Shown: positions 1 through 6,407, counted from the first letter of the stretch. The stretch is DNA of 6,436 nucleotides from Anaerolineae bacterium (GCA_021159845.1 JAGHDS010000279.1:1-6436); one strand, 5' to 3'. The notes: generated from the letters alone by a model not told the origin. Numbers and translations are program-made.

Positions 1-89
1 TCTCCGATGGCCAATATGACATCCCTCACCGAGAACGGCCGGCTGAATCGGCCGTTCTCGGTGAGGGATGTCATATTGGCCATCGGAGA
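1..89. repeat. Perfect 41-bp inverted repeat with 7-nt loop at window edge (probable fold-back artefact)
   Basis: Bases 1-41 are the exact reverse complement of bases 49-89, separated by the loop GCTGAAT (42-48). The right arm reads naturally into the GAF domain of the kinase gene, while the left arm is simply its inverted copy and begins exactly at base 1. A perfect palindrome of this size within a conserved coding region, ending at the sequence edge, is typical of a chimeric fold-back read or assembly end. A real cruciform cannot be excluded from the sequence alone. Confidence 0.9.
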
Positions 90-1239
90 AGGGGCAGTGG
101 CCCTAAGCAATGCTGATCGGTTGGCCGTGTACATTCGTGGCAAAGACGACGGTGCCTTTTGCGCCTGGTCGCACGGTCTCTCTGCCAACTATATCGAGCA
201 GGTCACGAGCTACGTGGATCGCCTGCCCGCCAGACGGCTGTGGAAGGATCCGGTCCCGATTCTGATATCGGACACGGAGGAACTTCTGCGGGATCGATAT
301 CAGTGGGTGCAGGTGCTTACCCGGATGGAGGGTATCCGGGCGTTCGCGTTGTGGCCGCTGGTGTACGAAGGACGAATGATCGCGACCGTGGCTTGCTATT
401 ATAACGCGCCGCGGACGTGGTCTCGAGCGGAGTGGGAGGTGATGGCGACCTTCATTCGGCAGGCGGCAGTGGCGCTTCAGAATGCTCGTCTGTATGACGA
501 GATGCGGCGGATCAACGAGAAGCTGCAAGAGTCCATGCGGGCCCGGGAGGAGCTGACTCGAAACGCCTGGGATGAGCTACGCACGCCTCTTTCACTCATC
601 AAGGGGTACGTCGAGCTTCTGCAGAGCGGCCGCTTGGATATAGGGACTGCCACGTATCAGGAGATTGTCGCGGGCATAGAGGAACAGCACGATCGGCTTC
701 TCTCCATGGTGGATCGGATGCTTACGCTACAAGCTCTTAGCGCTCGGGATCTCAAAAAGGTTCCGGTGGATGTGGCCCCCTTCTTTGAGCAAGCCGTGCG
801 GGCCTGGCGAGAGAAGGCTGCTCATGCGGGGATATCGCTTCGCCTAAGCGTCGAGGATGGTCTACCGGCTCTGGTGATTGATCCCGAGCGGATGAGGCAG
901 CTGATGGATGAGCTTCTGGACAACGCTTTGAAGTTCAGCTCGCACGGCGGCACCGTGAGGGTGAGGGTATGGCGGAGCGAGAACGATCTCAGGATCTCCG
1001 TGTCGGATGAGGGGGTTGGCATCCCGCCAGGTGAGTTGGATAGGGTGTTTGACCTTTATCAAGTTGAAGGTGGTGCCGCACGTCGTTTCGGGGGAATGGG
1101 GGTTGGATTGCGGTTGTGTCGCCGGATCGTCGAGGCGCATGGCGGGTGTATTTGGGCGGAGAGCGAGGGGGAGGGGCAGGGCAGCACTTTCCATGTGTCC
1201 GTGCCTTTTATGGGCATATCGGTTGTTGGTGATGACTGA
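7..1239 (+). CDS. GAF-domain sensor histidine kinase with Asp at the phospho-acceptor position; 5' end doubtful
   Basis: This is a cytoplasmic-type two-component sensor kinase, with no membrane segment in the visible part. In order it has a GAF sensory domain (about residues 18-162), a short helical linker (163-183), a HisKA dimerisation helix region (about 184-245) and a HATPase_c domain (about 255-402). The ATP-binding motifs look intact: N-box DELLDNALKF (N306), G1 box DEGVGIP (D334, G336, G338) and G2 box GGMGVGL (362-368). The H-box reads WDELRTPLSLIKGY, so the usual SHELRTP histidine is Asp189 (GAT at 571-573). It may therefore not autophosphorylate in the normal way, or the base may be an error (CAT would restore His). 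Residues 1-14 come from the inverted copy and loop of the terminal repeat, so authentic protein probably begins at or before Arg15 and the real start lies outside the window. No response regulator lies nearby. The stop is 19 nt before the preferred redoxin start. Confidence 0.85.
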   Translation: MANMTSLTENGRLNRPFSVRDVILAIGEGAVALSNADRLAVYIRGKDDGAFCAWSHGLSANYIEQVTSYVDRLPARRLWKDPVPILISDTEELLRDRYQWVQVLTRMEGIRAFALWPLVYEGRMIATVACYYNAPRTWSRAEWEVMATFIRQAAVALQNARLYDEMRRINEKLQESMRAREELTRNAWDELRTPLSLIKGYVELLQSGRLDIGTATYQEIVAGIEEQHDRLLSMVDRMLTLQALSARDLKKVPVDVAPFFEQAVRAWREKAAHAGISLRLSVEDGLPALVIDPERMRQLMDELLDNALKFSSHGGTVRVRVWRSENDLRISVSDEGVGIPPGELDRVFDLYQVEGGAARRFGGMGVGLRLCRRIVEAHGGCIWAESEGEGQGSTFHVSVPFMGISVVGDD

Positions 1240-1258
1240 GCGGTACGAGGGGAGTTGC

Positions 1259-1804
1259 ATGAGGCGATTACACGGAGCACGGTGGGGGCTGCTGGCGCTG
1301 GCGGCGGTTTTGGGATTTGCTTGGATACAGTTCAGCCGATCTCCCGCGGGCGCCCAGGAGCATACACCCGCACAGGGCGCTCGGGTTGGGCTTATGGCCC
1401 CGGATTTCACGCTGTCCCGCCTGGATGGCCAGCCGGTATCCTTGTCGGAACTACGAGGCCAGGCTGTTGTCTTGAACTTCTGGGCTACCTGGTGTCCTCC
1501 GTGCCGGGCGGAGATGCCTGCCCTGGAGAGGGTATACCAGGCGCATCGAGAGGATGGCGTGGTCGTCTTGGGAGTGAATCAGGGGGAGACCGGTGCTGCC
1601 GTGAACCCTTTCCTGAAGGAATTTGGGATCAGCTTCCCCGTTCTCCTGGACGCACAGGGGAATGTCGGGCGCTTATACCGCGTGCAGGCGCTCCCCACGA
1701 CCTATTTCATCGACCGGCAGGGGATGATTCGGGATATGGTGATCGGCGGGCCGATGAGCGAGGCCCTGCTGCAGAGCAAGCTGGCCACCCTGTTGGGTGA
1801 GTAG
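1259..1804 (+). CDS. TlpA/ResA-family membrane-anchored thiol-disulfide oxidoreductase (redoxin)
   Basis: This 181-residue protein is a thioredoxin-fold reductase of the TlpA/ResA type, acting outside the cytoplasmic membrane on disulfides of exported proteins, for example in cytochrome c maturation. An N-terminal hydrophobic segment (about residues 9-24) after MRRLHGAR is a signal anchor or signal peptide, and a possible AGA|Q cleavage site follows at about 30-33. The domain starts at APDFTL (47-52). The active site is WCPPC with Cys79 and Cys82, and the cis-proline loop is ALPTTYFID (Pro146). The chosen ATG at 1259 has the strong ribosome site GAGGGGAG (1247-1254) 4 nt upstream. An in-frame ATG at 1232 would overlap the kinase stop as ATGACTGA but has no good ribosome site. 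Longer in-frame upstream extensions run through kinase coding sequence and are not credible. Its exact substrate is unknown; no cytochrome or Ccd genes are in view. Confidence 0.9.
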   Translation: MRRLHGARWGLLALAAVLGFAWIQFSRSPAGAQEHTPAQGARVGLMAPDFTLSRLDGQPVSLSELRGQAVVLNFWATWCPPCRAEMPALERVYQAHREDGVVVLGVNQGETGAAVNPFLKEFGISFPVLLDAQGNVGRLYRVQALPTTYFIDRQGMIRDMVIGGPMSEALLQSKLATLLGE

Positions 1805-1813
1805 GAGACGGCG

Positions 1814-2545
1814 ATGTTACCTGTCATTCAGATCGGCCATGTGGCGTTGCCCACGAAGCCGCTTATCCTGTTCGCCGCACTGTATGCCGGGTTGTGGCTC
1901 GCCGGCCGGGAGGCGGATCGACGCGGGTTGGACGGCGAGCGGTTGTGGAACGCCGGTTTTCTTGGGCTGGGCGGTGGGCTGGTCGCCGGGAGGATAGTGT
2001 ACGTGCTGCTCCATTGGAGTGCCTACCGGAGCGATCCGCTGGCCATCCTCTCGCCCAAGCCGGGCACGATCGTGCCATCCGCAGCCCTGGCGGCCGGAGC
2101 GTTGGTTGCCCTGGGCTATCTGTGGCGTGCCCGGTCGCTCAACGCCGACGCGGCCGATGCCATCGCGCTGGGGCTCCCGCTGGCGTTGATTCTGATCGAC
2201 TTCGGCAATCTGCTCAACGGCGATGCCTTCGGCGTCCCGTCGGATGTGCCCTGGGCTATACCTTTGTGGGGCGAGCGTCGGCACCCCGTCCAGGTGTACG
2301 AGCTGTTGGCGATAGGGATCGTGTTGATCGTGCTCTGGCGGAGGCGGCAAGTAGCTCGGCCGGGAGACCTTGCGTGGGGCAGCCTTCTGGGATATGGCCT
2401 GGTCCGGTTGATCTTTGAGCCATTCCGGGCGCAGTCATGGGTGCTGACCGGCGGCTATCATGGTGTTCAAATCCTCGGCCTGATCGCTGTGCTCTTTGCG
2501 CTATGGGCCTTAACCCGTCCAAGGCAGCCGGACACGGCCGTGTGA
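1814..2545 (+). CDS. Divergent Lgt-family (prolipoprotein diacylglyceryl transferase-like) membrane protein
   Basis: This 243-residue polytopic membrane protein (about six to seven hydrophobic segments) is recognisable as an Lgt relative. It has GRIVYVLLH (59-67, like the family's GGRLGYV), GNLLNGDAFGVPSDVPWA (131-148, like GNFINGE.FG.PTD.PW), HPVQVYE (157-163) and GLVRLIFEPFR (195-205). By eye alignment with E. coli Lgt, Asn132, Gly140, Arg198 and Glu202 match N146, G154, R239 and E243. However, the HGG motif (H103) is replaced around Pro88-Ala90, and Arg143 is Asp129. True lipoprotein transferase activity is therefore doubtful. It contains no cysteine, so it cannot itself relay thiol electrons to the adjacent redoxin. 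The start ATG has TAGGAG (1802-1807) 6 nt upstream, overlapping the redoxin stop, so the two genes are probably co-translated. The symbol lgt is withheld because of the lost catalytic residues. Confidence 0.8.
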   Translation: MLPVIQIGHVALPTKPLILFAALYAGLWLAGREADRRGLDGERLWNAGFLGLGGGLVAGRIVYVLLHWSAYRSDPLAILSPKPGTIVPSAALAAGALVALGYLWRARSLNADAADAIALGLPLALILIDFGNLLNGDAFGVPSDVPWAIPLWGERRHPVQVYELLAIGIVLIVLWRRRQVARPGDLAWGSLLGYGLVRLIFEPFRAQSWVLTGGYHGVQILGLIAVLFALWALTRPRQPDTAV

Positions 2546-2614
2546 GAACTGTTGTTCATGCTTGATCCAGGATGGAGTGGGGGTCTTGAATGCCGTGCGT
2601 AGTCACCATCTCAT
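2546..2614. other. Convergent intergenic gap, no clear terminator
   Basis: These 69 nt separate the Lgt-like gene (+) from the dgkA-type gene (-). I looked for a GC-rich hairpin followed by a T-run on either strand and found none that is convincing. Termination here may be Rho-dependent, or transcripts may overlap. Confidence 0.6.
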
Positions 2615-2983
2615 CTACATGGGGCGTAGAGCCCAGAGGCGCGGGCCGAAGATAAGGATGCCGATGATCAACGCTGTGAGAGATGCGACAAGAACCCCGG
2701 CGGCTGCGGCGTCCTTGGCCACCCGTGCAAGCGGATCCCATTCGTTGGTTGCTAAGTCTACGGCGTGCTCCGTGGCGGTGTTGATCATCTCCGCGGTGAA
2801 CACCATGCCGATGACGAGGACCAGAAGGGCCCATTCCAGCCGGGTGACTTGTAGTATGATCCCCATCGCGACGGCCAGTAAGGCCATGACCAGCTCGATG
2901 TGCGCGTTGCGTTGTGTTCTCAACACATAAGCGACGCCCGACAACGCGCATCGGAAGCTTTGCCAACGGTTGAGCTTGCTCAT
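2615..2983 (-). CDS. dgkA: Diacylglycerol kinase / undecaprenol kinase family integral membrane protein
   Basis: This 122-residue protein belongs to the small DgkA family (PF01219 type). These are homotrimeric membrane kinases that phosphorylate diacylglycerol or, in Gram-positive-type members, undecaprenol to recycle the cell-wall lipid carrier. After the amphipathic start MSKLNRWQSFRCALSGV there are three hydrophobic segments (about 30-47, 50-64 and 93-113). The family signature AEMINTATEHAVD (64-76) carries Glu65, Asn68 and Glu72, and AKDAAAAGVL (89-98) carries Lys90 and Asp91; these match the E. coli residues E69, N72, E76, K94 and D95. The start is set by an ATGA overlap with the ybeY stop (ATG 2983-2981, TGA 2982-2980), indicating translational coupling. 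A longer in-frame version from 3028 would run back into ybeY and adds nothing family-like. Neighbours match the Bacillus dgkA context. Whether the substrate is diacylglycerol or undecaprenol cannot be told from the sequence. Confidence 0.92.
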   Translation of the reverse strand: MSKLNRWQSFRCALSGVAYVLRTQRNAHIELVMALLAVAMGIILQVTRLEWALLVLVIGMVFTAEMINTATEHAVDLATNEWDPLARVAKDAAAAGVLVASLTALIIGILIFGPRLWALRPM

Positions 2984-3465
2984 GATTGCGCTGATAGCAA
3001 ATCCATGATGGCCTCCTGGCGTTGCCACATCCTGCTTTTCTCCTCCTCCGTCGCATGGTCGTAGCCCAGCAGGTGGAGCGTGCCGTGGATGGCCAGTAGG
3101 CGCAAGGCCGTTTGCAGGGGTTCGTTGTTTTCCTCGGCCTCACGCATGGCGTAAGGCATGGAGATCACGATATCGCCCAGGTAGGGGGGGGCATCAGGCG
3201 GGGTGATGAAGGGTTGGTCGCCCTCTCGGGCGCTGAAGCTCAACACGTCGGTGGGGGCATCCACGCCCGCGTATGTCCAATTCAACTCGCGGATACGGGC
3301 GTCATCGGTGAGCAGGACGGTAACCTCCCCCTCTGGCTGTCCCTCAGTTTCCAACGTGGTGTATACGGCCTGAGCGATCTCCTCCAGGGCGACGGGGGTT
3401 GGGATCCCTTCGTCCACCTGGATGGTGACGCTGGCGAGCGTTTGAGTCTCCTCATCCCACGCCAT
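2980..3465 (-). CDS. ybeY: Endoribonuclease YbeY, 16S rRNA maturation factor
   Basis: This 161-residue zinc metalloprotein (UPF0054 family) takes part in 16S rRNA 3'-end processing and ribosome quality control in the cytoplasm. The zinc site HGTLHLLGYDH is complete (His127, His131, His137), followed by the usual acidic helix. The upstream signature TDVLSF (72-77) and LGDIVIS (96-102) are also present. The position equivalent to E. coli Arg59 (TYRGKDKPT) is Ala66 here (TYAGVDAPT), a departure at a residue reported to matter in E. coli. The ATG at 3465 is preferred because AGGAG lies 8 nt upstream and the length fits the family. An ATG at 3543 would add 26 residues not typical of YbeY and deepen the overlap with the upstream gene to 92 nt. 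The chosen start overlaps the pgpH-type stop by 14 nt, and the stop overlaps dgkA by 4 nt. Confidence 0.93.
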   Translation of the reverse strand: MAWDEETQTLASVTIQVDEGIPTPVALEEIAQAVYTTLETEGQPEGEVTVLLTDDARIRELNWTYAGVDAPTDVLSFSAREGDQPFITPPDAPPYLGDIVISMPYAMREAEENNEPLQTALRLLAIHGTLHLLGYDHATEEEKSRMWQRQEAIMDLLSAQS

Positions 3466-5680
3466 TGCCAGGACTCCTGTTCCCATCAGGCGGAAGATCC
3501 GTACGGGTGGAAACCGCGGCGATAGGGGCTGGCTCGCCATCATTGGTCCCCTCTCTCTCCATCGTGCTGGGCTGTGTGGGGCCCTCGATCAGCTCCGGGT
3601 ATTGAATACGCGGGTGATGGATCCCATGCAGGGTGCGCACGAATGCCTCACGAATGCGGTCCAGATCCCGTAGCGTCAGATCACACTCATCCAGCTCGCC
3701 ATCCAGCAGCCGCTGATTGATGATCTTACGTACGATTCGGTCGATCTCATCGCGAGAGCGAGGCCGGGCAGCTCGGACGGCGGACTCACATCCGTCTGCG
3801 AGCATGATAATAGCTGTCTCCTTGCTGTGAGGACGTGGCCCGGCATATCGAAAGGCTTGCTCGTCTACGGATTCCTTGTCATCTGCCTGTTCCAGGGCTT
3901 TATGGTAGAAGTAACTAACCAGCGTCGTACCGTGATGCTCGGGAATGAAATCCCGCAGACCTTGTGGTAGTCGGTATTTGCGAGCCATCTCCAGCCCATC
4001 CTTGACATGGCTGATGATGATCTGAGCGCTCGTGTACGGATCCAGTCGGTCGTGCGGGTTTGTGCCATCCACGTGATTCTCGACGAAAAAGTACGGTCGC
4101 AGCGTCTTGCCGATGTCGTGGTAGTACGCGCCGACGCGCGTCAGCAGGGGGTCGGCGCCGATGGCCTCCGCAGCGCGCTCGCCCAGGTTGCTGACCAGGA
4201 TAGTATGGTGATACGTACCGGGAGCTTTTAACAGAAGTTGGCGCAGCAGCGGATGTGTGGGACGCGAGAGCTCCATCAGCTGCAGGGATGTCGTGATACC
4301 GAAGATCGATCCGAGCAGGAAGAAGCTGATCAGCGCAAGGCTGGCGGACAATCCTCCGTTGACAAGGGCCACCCCGGTCAGATCGATCAGGGTGGCCGTG
4401 TCCAGTGGCCCCGTGGAGATTCGAAATGTGAGCAGGACGGCCAGGTCGGCCAGGGTAACGGAGACGCCGGCCCATACGAAGGCGCTCAGCCGATCGCCGC
4501 GGCCCAGGGTGAAGGCGCCTACCAGGCTGCCCATCAGCAGATAAGTCATCAGATCCAGCGATCCGTTCGTCATGTAGCCGACGAGCAGGACCAACCCGAC
4601 TGTTGCCAGAATGGATGTGCGCAGGTCCAGCAGTGCGCTCAAGAGCATGGTCATAGCGGCTAGTGGGAAGATGAATGGAAGTAAAGAGCCGTTGGGGGTC
4701 ATCACGCGTGCCAGGACCAGGAAGCCGAGCATCAGCGAGGTGAGCAGCGGCAGCCTGCGCCGTTCCGTCCAGAAGTTCGGCTCCAGCCGGTAGAGGTAGA
4801 CGCCCAGGACTAACACAATCAGAGCGACAAAAGATGTGGCTCGCGGGATGTCAAGCAGCGAAGCCCGCGCTTGGCGTATCCCCAGGGCGTCCAGCGCCTC
4901 GATGTGTTCCGGTCCCACGACATCTCCGGCGCGCAGGATGATCTCTCCCGCCTCCAGCGTTCGCGTCTGAGGAGGAACACGCTCGCGGGCGGCCTCGCGC
5001 GCCGCTTGAGTACGTTCGGCGTTGAAGAAGCTATTGGGGCGCATCAGAGCGCGCACGAGCTCGGTGGTGACCGAGGCCTCCTCGTCCGTGAGGTTCAGGC
5101 TGACCAGGCTGGATACCCGCTGTCGGTAGGTTTGAAGTTGGTCCTCACGGATCTCCTCCCGCATGACCCGGTCCAGCACCGCCTGGGTTTCGCTGGCAAC
5201 CCGGCGCCAGGACTTATCATCTAGCGAGAGCATACGCTCGATTGCTGAGCGCGAGAGCGCGACGTCCGGGATGGCGTTGATCCAGGCGATGCGCTGGTTC
5301 AGGCTGGCGTACTCGTCGTGACGCACGCTGTCGATGAAATCGAGGACCTCGCGAGCGCGGGCGACTTGCTCCCGGCGAATGCGAGGGTCGGGCGGGTCGT
5401 ATACGTCAGGCACGGCGGCTGTCGCTCGCTCGCGCGCCTGCTCTGTGAGCACTTTGCTCTCGTAGGTGATCCGACGCGGGGCGCGGATGTCCACCGGGCT
5501 TACGTCGCCCACGGAGAGCGCGACTTGGCTGTTGATGGGGAGCGGTAGCGCCAGCACAAGCGATGCGCTGATGAGGAAGACCCCGCTCCAGAAGATCGCC
5601 TGTACTCGTTGCCACCACGTGATCTCGTGTGGTTGACGTCTCTTATCCGATCGTTTGACCGTCGACTCCATTTGTGCCAC
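3452..5680 (-). CDS. pgpH: 7TM-HD family phosphodiesterase, PgpH-type (cyclic-di-AMP hydrolase)
   Basis: This 742-residue membrane protein matches the 7TMR-HDED / 7TM / HD architecture of PgpH, which hydrolyses c-di-AMP to pApA. An N-terminal membrane helix lies at about 28-46, followed by an extracytoplasmic domain (about 50-275), a cluster of about seven membrane segments (about 282-463) and a cytoplasmic HD domain (about 485-685). The metal-binding residues are all visible: GTYHHT (His491/492), YYHDIGK (His521, Asp522), ISHVKDG (His558), PEHHGT (His582, His583) and ADGCE (Asp629). The last 40 or so residues, rich in Pro, Gly, Asp and Glu, are a low-complexity tail. The start is a GTG at 5680; an in-frame ATG at 5671 is an alternative. 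AGGAG (5692-5696) is rather far from either, while GGGG (5686-5689) is closer to the GTG. It lies 62 nt after yqeY, with an intervening hairpin. Activity on c-di-AMP is inferred from the family. Confidence 0.9.
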   Translation of the reverse strand: MAQMESTVKRSDKRRQPHEITWWQRVQAIFWSGVFLISASLVLALPLPINSQVALSVGDVSPVDIRAPRRITYESKVLTEQARERATAAVPDVYDPPDPRIRREQVARAREVLDFIDSVRHDEYASLNQRIAWINAIPDVALSRSAIERMLSLDDKSWRRVASETQAVLDRVMREEIREDQLQTYRQRVSSLVSLNLTDEEASVTTELVRALMRPNSFFNAERTQAAREAARERVPPQTRTLEAGEIILRAGDVVGPEHIEALDALGIRQARASLLDIPRATSFVALIVLVLGVYLYRLEPNFWTERRRLPLLTSLMLGFLVLARVMTPNGSLLPFIFPLAAMTMLLSALLDLRTSILATVGLVLLVGYMTNGSLDLMTYLLMGSLVGAFTLGRGDRLSAFVWAGVSVTLADLAVLLTFRISTGPLDTATLIDLTGVALVNGGLSASLALISFFLLGSIFGITTSLQLMELSRPTHPLLRQLLLKAPGTYHHTILVSNLGERAAEAIGADPLLTRVGAYYHDIGKTLRPYFFVENHVDGTNPHDRLDPYTSAQIIISHVKDGLEMARKYRLPQGLRDFIPEHHGTTLVSYFYHKALEQADDKESVDEQAFRYAGPRPHSKETAIIMLADGCESAVRAARPRSRDEIDRIVRKIINQRLLDGELDECDLTLRDLDRIREAFVRTLHGIHHPRIQYPELIEGPTQPSTMEREGTNDGEPAPIAAVSTRTDLPPDGNRSPGNGVG

Positions 5681-5697
5681 GGCTGCCCCGATCTCCT

Positions 5698-5730
5698 AAG
5701 TGGCCCGGGCTGTCCTCCCGACGGCCACTT
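5698..5730 (-). other. Bulged hairpin between yqeY and pgpH-type gene, abutting the ribosome site
   Basis: AAGTGGCC (5698-5705) pairs with GGCCACTT (5723-5730). Inside it CGGG (5706-5709) pairs with CCCG (5717-5720), leaving a 2-nt bulge (5721-5722) and a 7-nt loop. On the transcribed minus strand the stem is followed directly by AGGAG (5692-5696), with no U-run, so it is not an intrinsic terminator. It could be an RNase processing or stability site, or could modulate access to the downstream ribosome site. Confidence 0.6.
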
Positions 5731-5742
5731 GTGCGCGAAAGC

Positions 5743-6192
5743 TTAGCCTTGCTTTAAGAGCCGCTGAACGATTTGGTTAACCAGGCGGCCGTCAGCTTGT
5801 CCCCTCAGCTCGCTCATCAGGCGGCGCATGACATTACCCATATTGGCCTGTCCCTGAGCTTTGAGCTCCTCGATGACCTCTTTTGCCCGGGCCTCGATCT
5901 CCTCGGCGGTGAGCTGTTGGGGGAGATAGGCCTCCAGCACGGCCAGCTCGGCCTCCTCTTTAGCGACCAGGTCCTCACGTCTCCCGCGTTTGAACTCCTC
6001 GATGGCCTCGCGGCGCATCTTTGCTTGCTTTGCGATTACGGCCAGCACCTCATCATCGTCGAGCGGGGCCATTTTCTCCACCTCTGCGTTGCGCACGGCA
6101 GTCTTGACGGAGCGAATGGCTAGCTTACGGGCTTGATCCCCAGCCCGCATGGCGTCTTTCAAGTCCTCATTTAACCTCTCGATGAGTTTCAT
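5743..6192 (-). CDS. yqeY: YqeY family protein (GatB/YqeY domain)
   Basis: This 149-residue, soluble, highly charged and mostly helical protein covers the whole YqeY family length. The N-terminal helical part MKLIERLNEDLKDAMRAGD is typical, as are the central EEFKRGRREDL segment (about 65-75), the EAYLPQQL turn (87-94) and the C-terminal tail-domain motif NMGNVMRRLM...GQADGRLVNQIV (118-142). The family is related to the tRNA-binding tail of the amidotransferase GatB; the biochemical role of stand-alone YqeY is not settled. The ATG at 6192 has AAGGAG with 5-nt spacing, which is far better than the in-frame ATG at 6225 that would start inside the leader hairpin. It is the first gene of the minus-strand block and is preceded by a strong promoter and a terminator-like leader structure, so its expression may be attenuated. 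Confidence 0.92.
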   Translation of the reverse strand: MKLIERLNEDLKDAMRAGDQARKLAIRSVKTAVRNAEVEKMAPLDDDEVLAVIAKQAKMRREAIEEFKRGRREDLVAKEEAELAVLEAYLPQQLTAEEIEARAKEVIEELKAQGQANMGNVMRRLMSELRGQADGRLVNQIVQRLLKQG

Positions 6193-6223
6193 GGCGGCTC
6201 CTTGAGAGTGAAGTCTGAAGTAC

Positions 6224-6296
6224 AAAAAGGGGCGCCACGTGCCTCTTATGTCCTCCGGTTTGACCGGTTCTCTGACATGAGAGGAATGGCCCCCTT
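6224..6296 (-). terminator. Terminator-like long hairpin with U-run in the yqeY leader (candidate attenuator)
   Basis: The hairpin has three stacked stems. AAGGGG-C-GCCA (6227-6237) pairs with TGGCCCCCTT (6287-6296) with one bulged C. CCTCTTATGTC (6242-6252) pairs with GACATGAGAGG (6274-6284) through one G-U pair. CCGGT (6255-6259) pairs with ACCGG (6263-6267). Read on the minus strand, the closing GC-rich arm is followed by TTTTT (6228-6224), as in an intrinsic terminator. There is no T-run on the plus-strand side, which fixes the direction. It ends about 31 nt before the yqeY ATG. Confidence 0.75.
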
Positions 6297-6303
6297 ATGG
6301 TAC

Positions 6304-6319
6304 TCTCCCCTCGGGGAGA
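6304..6319 (-). promoter_or_regulatory. Small leader hairpin upstream of the terminator-like structure
   Basis: TCTCCCC (6304-6310) and GGGGAGA (6313-6319) are perfectly complementary with a 2-nt gap, giving a stable stem with a minimal loop near the predicted 5' end of the yqeY transcript. The GAGAG on its 3' side (minus strand) could instead pair with CUCUC in the 5' arm of the next hairpin, a weak 5-bp alternative that might act as an antiterminator. That alternative is inference only. Confidence 0.5.
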
Positions 6320-6350
6320 TGACTGCCAATTGTCAGGTCACGGTGCATAA

Positions 6351-6379
6351 ATTATACGTACCACGAGAATCGGCGTCAA
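6351..6379 (-). promoter_or_regulatory. Sigma-70-type promoter for the yqeY block
   Basis: On the minus strand, TTGACG (6379-6374) is followed by exactly 17 nt and then a perfect TATAAT (6356-6351). Transcription would start near 6344, giving a leader of about 150 nt before the yqeY ATG at 6192. Confidence 0.8.
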
Positions 6380-6407
6380 ATCGAGTGAGCGGCGGGCGGG
6401 CGTATGA

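Noticed and set aside
1007..1258. In-frame upstream extension of the redoxin
   Set aside because: It runs inside the kinase coding region and would put an 84-residue non-family segment before a clear signal anchor; a strong ribosome site supports the start at 1259.
862..1410. 182-residue minus-strand open frame
   Set aside because: It lies antisense across the kinase HATPase domain and the redoxin start, has a skewed Pro/Ser/Arg composition and shows no domain.
1814..2545. Lgt-like protein as a CcdA/DsbD-like electron conduit for the redoxin
   Set aside because: The protein contains no cysteine, so it cannot pass electrons by thiol exchange.
2615..2640. GGGC/GCCC pairing near the end of the dgkA-type gene as a terminator for the left block
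   Set aside because: The stem is only four bases, lies within coding sequence and has no T-run after it.
3466..3543. 26-residue N-terminal extension of YbeY
   Set aside because: The extension is not family-like and deepens overlap with the upstream gene; AGGAG sits correctly before the ATG at 3465.
4238..4663. 141-residue plus-strand open frame rich in Gln and Gly
   Set aside because: It is the antisense shadow of the membrane segments and start of the HD domain of the pgpH-type gene.
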